From assembly GCA_037957365.1 (NCBI GenBank), contig JARHVA010003169.1, positions 1,503,001-1,567,000 on the forward strand: a stretch of 64,000 nt of DNA, read 5' to 3'. Within the stretch, counting starts at the first letter, position 1, and every line of letters begins with the position of its first letter. Below, one piece after another: positions 1-14,960 of this stretch. Origin of the DNA: Torreya grandis. Its lineage: Eukaryota; Streptophyta; Pinopsida; Cupressales; Taxaceae. A program made the translations under genes and the position numbers. The notes beneath the pieces were generated by a model. It did not search any database, was not told the origin of the DNA, and saw only the letters and a list, made by a program, of their open reading frames with translations.

Positions 1-1985
1 TGTCAAGGATATTAAGTTTCATTGAACCTCAACATATATTAGTTCAAAAAAATTAATCAACCATTGTAGATGGACTTAAAGATTCAAGTTTGCTTAATTC
101 TTAGTGCCATTAAATTGTGTTTGCAAATAAATAATTATAATAGTGATCACAACAAATGTGTATATGTACATCAACAAGTATCATTCTTCAATGAATCAAT
201 TCCAAATGTAAATTTTAATAGCGTGTATGTGCATGTAATAGTATCATGCCTCATGAATTAGTGTTGACTGATATCTGTAATAGTATCTAGGTGCATAAAC
301 TAGAATCATGACTAACTAAATTAGTGCCAAATGATATAGAATGCTATACATCTATATATTAAATATTAGATTGAGTATCTCAAATGTATTTACATTTGAA
401 AACCTATAATTATTATTCATGTAAACTATGTTCACTTGCATGGTATATTTACTCAAGTATATATGAATATATATGTTTTAACTCATGTCTCTATAAAGTT
501 AATGCATATGCATGGCATATGCCTCTATAATTTATACCAATGTGTAAATATTTATCACATATCTAAGCCAATATGATATTTGAACCACTCTAAAATATCT
601 AAATATGGTATTCTATTTTAAAATCTAAATTTCCTATTCAGAAAGGCTTATGTCTCTACAAAAATTTCACTTATATGATCCCCTTTTGAGGTAAGGGTGG
701 TAGCTTTCAAGTGACTCATCTCAAAATAATAGGCAAATGTATCATGCCATGTATAAATATTTTATCTGTAGATGATAAAATACAATATTAAATACTTGAT
801 AATGACAAGATTGACATACATTTACCATGCATGACTTGTGCACACAAACTTGGTCATAACCCACCATTCTATCACTCCTACATGATGCATTATGAATTTT
901 ATCCTTCCATTCTATTGTTCCACACCTACATGAACCTAACTAATTATTTTAAATATACATACTATATTACACATATATCCCTAAACTTTCAATTTAGTCC
1001 TATTGTGCATGGATCACTAATGTCATACTGAGTATGTATTGTTAGTTGATATTAACCTACATCTGACATTACCAACCCTCTCCCAACAACATATACTTTT
1101 TGAAATCAAATATTTTCTTAGGGTCATACCATCTATCTAACATGTTGGTGGAATGATAAATTACCCAATTGGAGTCATAAATACACTAGATAGAGGATTT
1201 AAAACTTATCTGGTACACATTTATACACTATTACACATTAAAAAAATATACCCTATTCTTCCCAAATTATGAATCAATCACTAGGTGTAGTCACAATCCA
1301 AGTCTGATGCATAACAAATATAAGTAAAATAAAGAATTATCAAGTATAAAATCCAAATCATTAGTCGCATTCATATATGAAATGAACATAATTACACAAT
1401 CAAATTAGGTGGGAGAACTATGTGTGGATTGATTTCCTTCTTTTGAGTATTGGATACGTAGGCAATAGTCAATCATCAACAAGGGTAATTAGGGCCAGCT
1501 TAGCCCATTATACTTTCTCATTTTTTATAGGTTTTTAACCCTCAAAAACACATCTAGGGTTCGACATGAAGGAGGTTGATTTATAGAGTTGTGTGTATCA
1601 TCAACATTTGACATCACACATACAAAGATTTTAGAGATAGGAAAATGTGACCATATATCCATAGACTATCTTTTTTACATGTTTATCTATCAACCAATAC
1701 AAGTTAGTATTGATAATTGATACTGACCCAATGTTGATAAAATTGACCTTACGTAAAAAAAAAAACACAATTCTAAACCATGATGAATCACATGCCTGCT
1801 TTAATTTGTTTTCCACTATCAAAATAAATTCATAGCCAAAGAGTCAATCAAAAAAGTTAAGTATTTATCCATTTTTTTTAATTAATATATTTAGCTTATG
1901 CCACTTGTCAAATCATGACAATCAACTTTACTATTTTACATGCAGATATATGTTTAGCATTTCATATCTATATATCTGAATTCAT
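1..1985. other. AT-rich sequence without recognisable genes
   Basis: I see no coding region, RNA gene or clear repeat here. The open frames are short, lack recognisable motifs and fit chance in AT-rich DNA. The segment ends at the target-site copy of the next insertion. Confidence 0.6.
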
Positions 1986-1993
1986 ATACTAGT
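1986..1993. repeat. Left target-site duplication ATACTAGT
   Basis: Exact match to 4071-4078; both copies directly abut the ends of the 2.08 kb insertion. Confidence 0.6.
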
Positions 1994-4070
1994 TGTTAGA
2001 GGTACAATCACTAAGAGGGGGGTTAAATCAGTGATGCAAGATATTTCAAACCTCAATTGCAACCCTTTCAAACTCTTAATCAATGACAACAAGCATTAAT
2101 AAAGCATAAGATATATTCATAACAATGAATAAGAGAGATGATGCAAGATCACACAAATAACACAAGATCCAAATTTAGATCAACACCAACTGATCAAGGA
2201 ACACCCATCCCTTAATTTACTGAGACACCCATCCCACAAGGAGGAACCAACCCCCTACGCAACCAAACACCCACTCAATGATCTTGATCTAAACTCCACC
2301 TCTAATTTGATGTCTTCTACACCTGATGATGGACTTCTTTTGCTTGCACTCTTCTTCACCCTTTTATCTCTCTCAAATAACTCATCACACACCTTCAAAG
2401 TTGCTCATACAAGCAATGCATCCAAACTCCTCTTTTGGATCTCTCTAGTCTTCTTAGCTCATCCTTAATCTATTATGTACTTTAGTCCATCCACTAAGCA
2501 CACTCACTGTGATCTCTTTCCTTTTCCTCTATCTTATACTCTCTCAATTCAATCACATCAAGTCTAAAATCCATTGCCTTGGAATCCAATATTTATAGAG
2601 TCTTCATGAATATTATCTTCTTGGTAAGCCATAAGACTTACCTTAACCATTAAGACATCTAACATGCTAATACAAAGCTCAAATGCATTATCACTAGTTG
2701 GCCAGAGCATCTATGGGTCACATTTAAGTAGCTACGCCTTTCAATTATGCCTTAGTAGCCTTTATAGGTCTCATGGAGACCTATTCACCCATTTATCACT
2801 TCATCAACCAAATAAAGAATATAGGATCACTTTTAACTATATGGGTCTACTCCATATAACCTTCATGACATCTTTATGTGATTTTTTTTACCAAAACACT
2901 CTTCTGCTAAAGCATAAATTGCTTGAAGAATATTCTATACATAGTGGCACCATGAATGAAAAAATATTCAACTTTGAAGCTCCATAATTTTAATGTATAA
3001 ATATTCAAACCTTTTAATTTGTTTATCTATATGGGCCTTGAAGTCCTGTACAACTTTTATTTTTACTACATCAAAAATTCATCTTGGATCAAAAGATATA
3101 GCCCAAATACAGAGCACTGGTTTTCCTTCACAAATTTGAATATTTAAATTCCAATGATCACTAAGTAAATGTTAAACATCGAGTACCTTAACCTCATATC
3201 ATGCTTCTTACCAATTACAAAAAAATACGCACCATCGATCTCCTCTGAGTAGCTTGATCTTTATCTTGCAATGCTCACCTTTAATCTTAGATCAAAGCTC
3301 CCATGATTGTACCACTTGGTAGATCTATGTTCCTTTTGCACATTTGAATTTTGACTCAACATTCACCATCAATCTCTATCAATATGAACATCCACAAACC
3401 ATTGATCTTCTATCAACTTAATGAGATAGTGACACTTATCACAAACATGTTTAATCTGAGCATCCTTTGACATGTTAACTTCACTTGTATTGTTAGATTA
3501 CTAATGATAAGATCATGCACTCTATTGGATCCTTATCCAGTCAGATAAATTTCTCACCATTATATATTTTATCTGAATCAATGTTCATCATATATCTTCG
3601 ATATCACAAACTTGGTTAAGTATGAGAACTTGGTAAACTCTATTTGAGAAGCCAAATTTTTACCTTAATAACTTCTACTTCACTCCATGTCCATACCTAA
3701 ACTTTGAACCATATGATCTCCTCAAATAGGGGAATCCATCCATATATCAAGATGCTCTTGAAACCTTCACACATGTGAAATATGACATCATCAATCTACC
3801 CACTCAGCTTTATCTATCAAGATGACTACTTGAGCTTAGACATCCATATGATTGTTTTGATGATTTTTTTTCACTTTCTTAAGCACTCTAAGCACTCATT
3901 ACATTTCATAGGGTTTTTACAACATGCTTATACCATTTATATCATCCATCAATTACCTTACTGATTCAAACACTCTCCAAACTATCAATCTGATCATTTT
4001 GTTATTAATGCACTAGTACCTCATGCTCTCATTGACATTAATGACAACCAAACATCAATGACTATGCTCA
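1994..4070. mobile_element. Non-coding 2.08 kb insertion with 8 bp target duplication
   Basis: The segment begins TGTTAGAGG, ends TATGCTCA, and is directly flanked by ATACTAGT on both sides (1986-1993 and 4071-4078). An exact 8 bp direct repeat at both edges is strong evidence of an insertion. The TG...CA ends recall an LTR, so a solo LTR is one option, but LTR elements normally make 4-6 bp duplications; 8 bp is usual for hAT-like DNA transposons, whose terminal inverted repeats I do not see. No frame inside (longest 107 codons at 2664-2987) has recognisable motifs. A run 'AAGAGGGGGGTTAAATCAG' near the left end looks like the start of a dispersed plant repeat. Class unresolved. Confidence 0.55.
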
Positions 4071-4078
4071 ATACTAGT
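4071..4078. repeat. Right target-site duplication ATACTAGT
   Basis: Exact match to 1986-1993, directly following the terminal CA of the insertion. Confidence 0.6.
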
Positions 4079-4488
4079 GTCTATCCTATTAGGTTTTCTA
4101 AAATTAAATAAGGGTAAAATATATTGATGAACCCATATATAATTTGAAACATGTCAAACTATAGGTCTCCCTTACGGTTTCATCCTTAAAGGGTTTCATA
4201 TTTCAACCTTAAGAATTTTTAGACCTATTTTCATATTATTTCCTAATATTAGACATTATATCCATAGTTATAATAAATGAACATTATTTGTTAATACAAG
4301 TCATGAAGGTAATGTTTTCATATTTATCCACTTAAATGTGTTATATTTCGACCAATCATATAATCAAATGGGTCAAATCTAAGAAACCTAATCATTCTAA
4401 AATTAACAATGAACAATCACATGCCTTCCTAGATTTTAACATCCAATCCAAATTTAATTTTTTTACCAATAGATGTTAATGGTAATGC

Positions 4489-5120
4489 ATGACTCCTTTT
4501 ATTCCTCCTCCCATACACCTCAAGGTTGTACTAGCTACCATCCCACTCTCATTATTCACCCATGAATTATTTTGGATTCCACAGTCCATGATACTAATGC
4601 TAGATAAGGTAGGGTACCCCATCATGTGTGGAATAATGAATGTAGTTAACATGTTCACCCTCAACCCCCTCCACCTCCTAAAAAACAAGCTAGTCAACCC
4701 AAAGGGTATGGCATGATAAATCAACTAAAGAACATCCATGCTAATTTTTTTATCTTGAAGTTACTCAAGAGATCAACGGTTTACAAAGATATTTTATATG
4801 AGGCATTTTGAGACACAAATATCCCTAATAATATAAAAACCACATCATTTTACTTTATTATGAGTACATTCAAGGATATCAAAAAAATAATAAGAGAGGA
4901 CTTACTACACAACACATAAGAGAGCCAAATTTTCCATTATTCACTCAATTCCAAGTGCAAAGTAAATTGGTCAAATGTGTGTTGGTAGATAATGGTTATG
5001 GATTGAATATATATAACATTGATTTCTTACAAAAATTAGGGATCAACCTGGTTACTATTAAAAAATAGATCAGAGCATAAAAGGATTTAAAAACACTTTG
5101 TATCAAATATTGGGGGAATC
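4489..5120 (+). pseudogene. Ty3-type retrotransposon gag-protease linker and protease relic
   Basis: Between about 4,930 and 5,120 the plus strand encodes a protease-like segment with the active-site string VLVDNGYGLNI followed by DFLQKLG, the layout of Tat-type Ty3 proteases (an Asp-Asn/Ser-Gly active site followed by a helix). The Asp codon is at 4988-4990. Upstream, 4780-4880 encodes ILYEAF and a weakly gag-protease-linker-like stretch broken by stops. Downstream the homology fades by 5,120 and no RT follows. No LTR was found for it. This is a short, isolated relic; the identification rests on the protease motif alone. Confidence 0.4.
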
Positions 5121-8100
5121 TTATTCCATAGGCTTCATTATTATACATTATATCTTTATATAAACTTGTACCATGTTTATCTATTTAGATTTATTTACAC
5201 ATGCCTTGCTAATTAATTATATCTTTCACAGTGCTACATAGATATGCTAAGGGACCCTAGGTGTTTCCAATATATTTTGAGGTGTGGGTAAAATAAAATC
5301 TATGTTTAGTGTTGTGTAATAGATTGAGTATTGGAGAAGTACACCTAACACCGTAATTTTTTTAAAACAAATAATTGTTTAGCTCATAATGATAGTCACC
5401 AAGTATATTTAAAATTGTTGAAGCATAATTTCTAAAGATAAGTAACAGTCAAATAAAAAAAATAAAATCAAAATATTTGTGTGTGTATATATCATCAAAT
5501 TTCAACCTGAGGTTGATAGAAAGAGCTTCAGTGTTAGATGTTATCTGAGGTGACAAGACAATTTCTTCAGTGTTAGATTAAAATCTAAGGTTGAAAAATA
5601 TTGATTTCTTGTTTCATATTTATATCTAAGGTTGAAGGTTATTTTATTTTAGTGTTAGGAATTTATAGAAATTTGTATGAAATCTTAGGACAAAAATCAA
5701 GCAAACAACAAAAAATGTTCTAAATAAAATAGGGGTTCTCTAGAATGTTTATATGTTTATTTTAATTTTAACAATTAAATGAAATAAACAAATAAACTAT
5801 TGAAACTTATTTAAGTTACAAAATATACAAAACCTAAATATACAATACAATAATTTAAATATAAAATTTGAAATGAGTTGTAAATGATACATGGACAAGT
5901 AAATATATAAGACTAGCTCAAACTGAGTTTATGTTGACTGTGTAGGTTGATTATTGATATAAATTAATAGTAGCAACCCCTGAACTATGTCGCATCAAAA
6001 TCAAAATTTTAAACTATTGGGATAAGGATACACTAGGAGGATAGGGACACACTACATCCTAGTCCATTAACCATAACCATGTCTTCTTTAACTATTTGAT
6101 TGATTTTCTTGTGTGAGAACTTACAGTTGTTTATGATCACATGTTGATTGACTATGTGTCTTGATTTGAAGCATGAAAGACCTACAAAATCAAAACCCTA
6201 TTTTTTTCAAAATAAACCAAATGGATATCAAATATAAATGTAAGAATCAAACAAGTGGAATAGCTTATCTATCCTTAAAAATTTAATGTAATTTGATTGT
6301 TGCTTACATATCCCAAAAGGGCCTCAGATCGATGTAATTCTCCCTCCTAGAGTGAGTATGTGAATATTAATATTTTATATATGAATGCAACTAGATAGAT
6401 TAAATTTAATTCTTGAAAATGAGTTCCCTTGACCTAAAATAAAATAGCTTCAAACTTGGTCTATGACTATTAGAATAAAGTACAATTAAAATTGGAAAGA
6501 TTAGTGCCCTTGTGCTCAATGTGTAGTAGAATTTACAAATGATTATTAAATGTATTTTGAATGACCTTGATGTGCTTATACACATAATAATATTTTAAAA
6601 TATTTCCACTAACTAATCTTGATAAAAGCATATGAGGGTTAACATGAATCGTCTCAAATTTGAAAAGTTATTGTTAAAGTGCGGGGAACAAGGTTGTAAT
6701 GTAGCTGTATCTACCTAGTGTGGTCATGTCCTAGAAGGACAAAGACAACTGAAACTTGGCTGGCATGAGTTTATAAGAAGAATAGAGATTCATAAATGAT
6801 ATTTTCTATGTTTTCAAGATAGTGAATATAATAGTGAAGGATCCCATAGATATTACAAGTTAACAAAATGGTAGATAGGCCAAGGTACAAATTTCAAGAT
6901 TAAATAATGTCAAGCACTTAATTTTTAAATTTGAGTGTCTATAATTAGTTGGAATTATTATGTGAATATGTCTTCTATATTGATAATATAAATGTCAAGG
7001 GGAAAAAATGGTTGATGCCCTTAGTTTATGATGACACATGATTTCTATGGCTACAATGAAAAAAACATTTAAGGAATAGATTTTGAGTGATTTATTATAG
7101 ATGAGTTCTAGATGAAGGTTAAAGAATCACTTACGAATTATTTTCTAGATCATCAGTTTGATGGATATCAATTTTTGAGTGAATGACTTATGAGATTCAA
7201 AAGCATAATATTTTCCCCAATTGTGGTAGTATGAGGGCCATAATTTGCTTAAGCAGTCAATTTTTTTCATGGTAAAACAATGTTAATAACATAAATTTAA
7301 CCTAATTGGTAGTGTTAACTACATCATATGCAATAGTAATAATTTCTTAATTTACTTTAAAATGCTTATAATTTATTACAATATTATTTTGAATAATAAA
7401 ATGAATTTTCTAGATTCCCTTCCATGTAAATGAACTATAATGGTTGTGTTTTTAATGACACTTGAATTCAAATTAATTCCTTTATTGGTGTGCTAACTAG
7501 CATAATAATTATTACAAATGAAACACAAGGGATCACCTGAGACATGTGCACTATGAGGGAAAGGGGCCACTAAAAAACCCAAGAGCTTCCTTAATGCTCT
7601 AGAATGTTTGGAGCTTTGGGGATGCTCAAGACACTATCTAAAACACTTTGAAATTAGAGAGGGGAAAAAATTGTTGAGAGAAGAAGGGAAAACCTAAAAA
7701 TGACCCAAAAAATATGCCAATAACACCTAATTTAGATCAATAATCAATAAGTACACAAACATCCTAAAATCATTAAGTTTAATGACTAACAAATGCATAG
7801 GGGCCATTTTTTAGGTGTCTACCCTTCCTTAGTAACTTTAAAACTAAATTAACTATCTTACATATATCCATCTTAAAAAATGTCAAGATGTATCAATATC
7901 AATTCACCTATCTTGGATTTGTCACATAGTTTCTTGTATTGAATGGTTCCACATTGATTAAAACATCACTTTCCACACAAAATTACCACTGACTGATGAT
8001 GGATGACCTCAATCTATATATATCACCATGTCAGTCTTGAAAAAATATTTCTAAGGAAAGAAATAGCCTCCAAATTCCACCATATACCCAAACTATCATG

Positions 8101-9429
8101 ATTATTCGATATGATTCTACAAGCAAGAAGAAAAAGTACTAGATGATAGTCAAATGGATCTAAAATTTAAGGCTTGTTATTTTTTTCATATTGGCAAGAT
8201 TCTTCATCAGGGTAAATTGAGCATTCTTGCATACCAAAGAGGCTTTAATCATGAAAAAACATCAACATCAACAACGATGATAGAACATAATAGAGAAATT
8301 AAATATATGAATTGTACAACATTATACAAGACTTCATAAAAACTCATGGACACCTTAATAAAGATGAGGCATGTCCTAGAGACATGTCATTTGATTGTTG
8401 TAATGTATAGAGTTGTTATTTAAAACTCAAAATTATACTATGTAATGTGTGCATATGATAAATAATAAAGTATATGTGTCAAGAGTGTAAAAATGAGATA
8501 TAAGAGGTATAAATAATGAGATAGAGTAAAGTGAGAGATAAGGAGTATAAATATAAATAAAATATTAGAATTTTAATGGAAATTTATAAATAAATATAAG
8601 TTAAAGTAGGAAATACTATATTTAGTGTTAAGTGTATATAATATAGGACCCACTTCTTTTAATTACTTAAATAACACATTAATCTATCAATGCAAATTTT
8701 TTTATCCCCTTTGCATAATAAAAACTCTAGTTAAGGTCACTCAATCCCATACATCAATATTAGTACTAGATTTAGTTAATGTATGTTATTATTTTTGATG
8801 TAACAAGAAAGAATACAAAATCCCTATGATGATCATATATATGCCAAACTTATGGTCAACCATTTTTTTAACATACTCACTTCATAAAATGTTACACTTG
8901 ATCCTCCCACCTCCTTGTCTATCAATGTAGATTACGCCTATTGACATAAAAATTAACTTTATTGTTCACTTTTAAAAATAACTATCAACAAGTACCATCC
9001 CTATTTTCCCATTGACATAATATACATTAAATATGAAATAAATATATTTGTTTGAAATTTTGACATGAAAATAACTTTGTAATAAAATGTTTTTGTTATG
9101 TGGCAACCTAACCTTTTAAGTATAGATATCAAGGTAGGTGGGATGGTACTCTAATAATAGATTTGGTATAACTCTCGATTAACTAATTTTATATTTTTAT
9201 GTTTATATTTAATTATTTTTTTATTTTTACAAGATAAAAGATAATAAGATGAAAATAGAAAACACCCCAAGAATGAAAATGATGATGAATTTTAATGTCT
9301 TTTAGACTGAATTAGAAAATTGTGTAGTAAATTCAATTTATGCTAAGCAAGCTGACTAAGAACCACGTAAATAAAACTAAAAGTAAGAAAAAACCTAAAC
9401 TAACACCCCCTAAATCATAGTTTAAGAGG
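5121..9429. other. AT-rich relic DNA, no gene recognised
   Basis: No frame with a recognisable domain and no tRNA or rRNA. Around 5,480-5,640 short phrases such as CAGTGTTAGA and ATCTAAGGTTGAA recur two or three times, too irregular to call an array. A frame near 6,680-6,900 keeps an amino-acid-like texture but matches nothing I know. Confidence 0.5.
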
Positions 9430-9849
9430 GTAGAAGAATTAAGTCCCAATAACGAACCTTGATGAGGTAGCTAAGTACACTACAACTCCCATAAAGCAGA
9501 GAAAAGGAGAAAACCCATAGGACAAAACTCCTCCCCTAAAAGAGAACAAAAAAGACAAGGGGGATAAAAATTCCCACTAGAGTCTACAACTACTTGTAGC
9601 CATTTGGTATCTTCAAACTGAGTTGTCGGGAGTGACTGTGGATCAGAAGTAGGTGCAGTGAAGAGTGGATCATCCTAGAACAATGAATGTGTTTGTCAAG
9701 TGCCTGATGGATATTCAACTAAGGTGTGATTCTATATAGGGAACTGTTCTCCTCATGTAAGGTAGGAGGGAAAATTGCTCTATGTAATGATGGTTCAATG
9801 TGAGTAGAGATAATGAAGGACTACTAAATTATTTGAAACTGTGGGATAA

Positions 9850-10226
9850 ACTACCTGATATCTGATGTGTCCTAGATCAATATCCATGTTCCTTATAATG
9901 TCTAAAGTGGACCAAAGGTAGGTTAGTTTGGAAATAAATCCTCAACATCTGAAAAGTGATAAGAAGATGGTGGATATGTTTCCCTATCACTGTTGTAGTC
10001 ATCTTTATTAGAATAATAGTTATCGATATCAGAAGTGTGCTCAGGATCAGAAATGTCATAAAGTTCAGGTGAGTCCAAAGAAGAATCTAAAGGAGAGTTA
10101 GGAGCAAAGTGTGAGAAGTTATATAGTCAAATTTGATTATCAACCATTCCCACTAACAATATAGTATTAATGTGCAAATTTATAATGTATGTTAAATCTG
10201 GAGTGAACTCAACTCGCATCTCTAGA
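9850..10226 (-). pseudogene. Copia pre-integrase region relic
   Basis: In the frame shifted by one base from the protease, the minus strand encodes LEMRVEFTPDLTYIINLH, then ILLVGMVDN and LYNFSHF, in the order seen in the pre-integrase domain of plant copia elements. It then runs into a Ser/Asp-rich stretch and no integrase core follows. Confidence 0.55.
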
Positions 10227-10499
10227 CTAAGGTGAGTGATTTGACAAACTGATAGTAGTTGAAAGTGAGGGAACACTTAGAACATTATTGAATGTTCTAC
10301 CACTCACTTCAACTGACCCTCTCTCGAGAAACTTCTTATAAGTATCATCACTCATTTGTATGGAGGACATGTCACATGGCTCCAAATAATTGAACTCTAT
10401 GTGATAAGAGGCCATGTGATGTGAAGCACTAGAGTTAATGAATAATGTAGGAGTTAGAGGTACAACTTCAACCAAGGCCTTACCCTTTTCTTTCCCCAT
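10227..10499 (-). pseudogene. Copia protease relic, active-site Asp lost
   Basis: A 90-codon frame contains FINSSASHHMASY, where copia proteases carry an Asp-Ser-Gly-Ala-Ser active site before paired His residues; Asp is Asn and Gly is Ser here. It continues with LEPCDMSSIQMSDD and FNNVLSVPSLSTTISL, the conserved end of the domain. A one-base frameshift near its end restores LLSVCQITH in the neighbouring frame, the link into the pre-integrase region. It lies directly downstream of gag, as in copia polyproteins. Confidence 0.75.
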
Positions 10500-11640
<1,141 letters not shown>

Positions 11641-11650
11641 TTTAGAAAGT

Positions 11651-12459
11651 AAAGAAGAAATACAAATAAAAAATTCACAACACCACATATTACCCTCTTA
11701 GAACTATCAAAGTGACCTCCCTTAAATTTGTAAATACAAACACACTCGTATAGGCATCGGACACAATTGAGAACACATCTTGAATAATTTGTACATGAGT
11801 ATGAAAGAATTGAAGGGACATTAGACTCAATTGATAACATGTATAAGAGTGTACAATTGGTTTTAAGCAAGATATAGTGGACCCAAGAATACCACCAATA
11901 CATAGAGTATGAAAAATAAGCACTTTTAAAGAAGATGACACTCAAACTTGAGTTACAAATAAAAAATTATGGCCATTTAAAAATCTACTCTGATGAAAAT
12001 TTTGGTGGCAAATAGTGATGGAAATTTATTTTATTCAACTTCCCAAAAAAAACTTGAGAGTGCTTGGAACAAAATCTTGAATTTTTTTAATCAATTTCCT
12101 CAAAAAAAACTTATGCCTCCATGGAGCAAAAGTTAAGTACTTTTAGGTTGGGAGCTCATATGACTAGGGGCTAAGACTTATTTTGGGTGTTCATCTCTCT
12201 CTCACTTTGATTGATGTGATTGATCGGTGAGTGACATCATCCAAAAAATACCTTCATTTTGAAAATGAATAGTGTCACTTTTCACTAACGATCTCTTGCA
12301 CATCAAATAATTTAGCCTTAAATTTGATGTCCTCGTGGTCATCGCAAATTTTTGGAGATCCCTTTTAAGTGTTAGAGATGTCGAGCATTATCGCAACGAA
12401 GTTTCACAATGGGGTTGTAATGACCTTATAGAGTTATTGAAACTTTCAAGAGTTCTAGC
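11651..12459. other. Unassigned sequence upstream of the copia gag relic
   Basis: Frames of 83 and 102 codons on the minus strand (11,637-11,945) lack recognisable domains. Position suggests leader sequence of the minus-strand copia element, but nothing confirms it. Confidence 0.4.
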
Positions 12460-12800
12460 AGTGCTAGATGTTCCAATAGTTTTGACAACGAAACTTTGAA
12501 GCGCAGAAGTAGTGGGGTCCTTTACAATTACCAGGAATACCTAAAGTTCTGGCAGTGTTGGGTTTATGGATTGTAAGTGTAGTTGAAAGTCCTAACATGT
12601 CAGGGTTTGGGACTACGTGAGCAATCAAAAGTCCTGATGTTGAGGTTTTGCATTGCACGAGCAACCAGAAGTCCCAATGTCAGGATTATGGACTACAGAT
12701 GTAACTTCAAACTCTGATGTTAGGGGTTTTGACTACGGATGTAGATTTGAACTTCGATGCTAGAGGTTTTAACTGCGACAACACTCCAAACTTCTTGTAG
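12460..12800. repeat. Diverged minisatellite, ~40 bp period
   Basis: About seven or eight diverged units follow each other, each built on an AAAGTCCTGATGTYAGG-like core followed by a TGGACTAC-like segment and a GAGCAACCA- or GATGTA-like tail (for example near 12,586, 12,628, 12,668, 12,708 and 12,749). Unit length is 39-43 bp. Not translated as far as I can tell. Confidence 0.6.
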
Positions 12801-13256
12801 GTGCAACAAAGACATAAAACTCTGATTTAGCATACATGGATAGATGTTTCACCAGGTCTAGAATCTTCAGATCTGGAAAGGGTATGGAAATTCTTCCAAA
12901 GACCCACTAAGGATCTAAAAAACCCATAAAACCCTAAAAAAGAATTTTTCCTTAGAGACCTTAAGTATACGAATTTACGTAGAACCACCAAAAAGTCCTA
13001 AAGCCCTTCAAATATTAAAATGCACTGTCATGAAACTAGGTCATGTTTATAGATGATCCTAAAGTTTTGGCACCTTCTGAATCTGATAGTGCTACTCATT
13101 TTATGATTTGAGACTTCAGTTTTATAGTTTTCATGGATTTTCATGAATTCACATCAAAACTATGAAAATTAAAATATCAAGAAACCTTGTAAGATGCACG
13201 GAAGAAAGATCTCACTAAAGATTTTTTGAAATGGTAAAATGACCATTAAATCAAAG

Positions 13257-13270
13257 TTCTAATACCGTGT
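13257..13270 (-). other. Possible initiator-Met-type primer-binding site relic
   Basis: The plus strand reads TTCTAATACCGTGTCAG. On the minus strand this resembles the primer-binding site complementary to initiator tRNA-Met used by most copia elements, with about three changes, and it would be followed by a TG...-type LTR edge at 13,270. It is 1.6 kb from gag, longer than usual for copia, and no partner LTR was found, so the call is weak. Confidence 0.3.
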
Positions 13271-14860
13271 CAGATTACTCCAAAATCTCTAAACATCACA
13301 AATTACATGAAAACTCTAGTATTAGGAAAAATTGAGATTGCCACAACACAAGTTGCATCAAATACATCAAAAACTCCATTAACAGATAAACTAAAAAGTA
13401 AAAAAGATGTACATTATATAATGAAAGATTAGGTTACCAAAAAGGTAACAATTTAACTCACTATTAAAAAAAATATTAATTGTATTTCTCCTAACGATCC
13501 CTAATAACCCCAAATACGTTGACTAACAACCGTGTAAGTAAAACTGTAAACATGGAAAAATCTACACTACATCCTTCACAATCTTTACAATCCTTCAACT
13601 TTTCTCAAATAAAATGGCAATACAATCATTCGTATTTTATAACGAAAATAACAAAATAAAATTATATTAATATAATAAATATTTAAAACCTAAAATAAAA
13701 ATAAATTCAATCATATATATATATATAATTTCAACATGCCCCGATGAAATAAAACCTAAACATTTATTTTCGTCGAGTTGATTTGAGAAACATTTAGATT
13801 CAAAACAAGTTTAAGAGCCCATATAACAAATGAATAGAAAGTTTGTTTCATTAAATTTATATTAAAATTATTACTTCATTACGTAGGGATGATACTATAA
13901 CATTTAGTTTTTTAATCAATTGCTTAATTATTGATCAATTTGAAAATATATATATAATATTATAATTTGAAACAAATAATTATAATATATTTAAATTTCA
14001 AATTGATTTTACAATAATTTATTTTGTGGTTAACTTTATCTCCTTATTACATCACCCAATCAAATCGAGGAAGCATGGTGTGAGGGCATGAGGATCCGTG
14101 TACGAAAGACAAATGAATGGAGATGATGTCACCTCCTATTAAGTGTCATTCGTGCGATCACGGATGAGATTTGATGGGAAATGGGAAGCCTCTTACATCA
14201 ATGGATGAGATTTGATGGTTATCAATCGAATATTTAGTGACACCAAAGCATTTTTATTATAATATTAATTATTATTTTTTTAAAAAGAAATGTTATGAAT
14301 TTATAAGGAAATCAATCATAAATTTTTAAAAAATGGCTCTTTTAATAAGTTGATCAAATTTTTCATTGCAAAATTAAATAAAAAATAATCATTTAAAAAA
14401 AATGGTTCTTGTAAATCGGGAGAGATTAAAATTTAAGAGATTTGATAAGCAATGTAAATTTTTAATAAAAATTAAATATTTGTATTGTTTGAATTCAAAA
14501 GACTACTAATATATATTTGTGAAGCAAACTATAAAATTAATATCAAATTGATGTGTGTGTGTGTGAGAAGACATGTTTATTAAATGATTATTTTTGAGTA
14601 TTTGAGAAGTAATATTTAGCGGCATAATTTTTTTTGAGCAAAGTACGTAGGTAAATAAGAAACGATATTAACATCCAAATTAAGTATAATTATTTAAAGT
14701 ATTAAACTGTAATAAATGTATTCATTACACACATATTTGTACATATGAATCATGTCAAATAATATCAATTTTTATATAATAGTCATTAAATTAATACATA
14801 GTATTTTATGTATCTAGGAGGGATGTGTAACATAATTTATCCCTATGGATAGTCTAGTGT

Positions 14861-14960
14861 CATCAATGCTACATTTAGAGACAAGAAAGTGGTTATAAAT
14901 TAATTTGAATCATCAATGTTACATGCAGAGACAATAAAGTAGTTATAAATTAAATTGAAT
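14861..14960. repeat. Tandem duplication, 2 x 50 bp
   Basis: Units starting CATCAATGCTACAT (14,861) and CATCAATGTTACAT (14,911) align over 50 bp with about seven differences. Confidence 0.8.

Noticed and set aside
2664..2987. 107-codon open frame
   Set aside because: Lies inside the non-coding insertion with target duplication; no recognisable domain.
4476..4724. Minus-strand 82-codon frame
   Set aside because: Overlaps the plus-strand protease-linker relic and has no motif of its own.
9350..9420. Similarity of 9,350-9,420 to 13,519-13,575 as a copia LTR pair
   Set aside because: Only ~55 bases align at about two thirds identity; flanks do not match.
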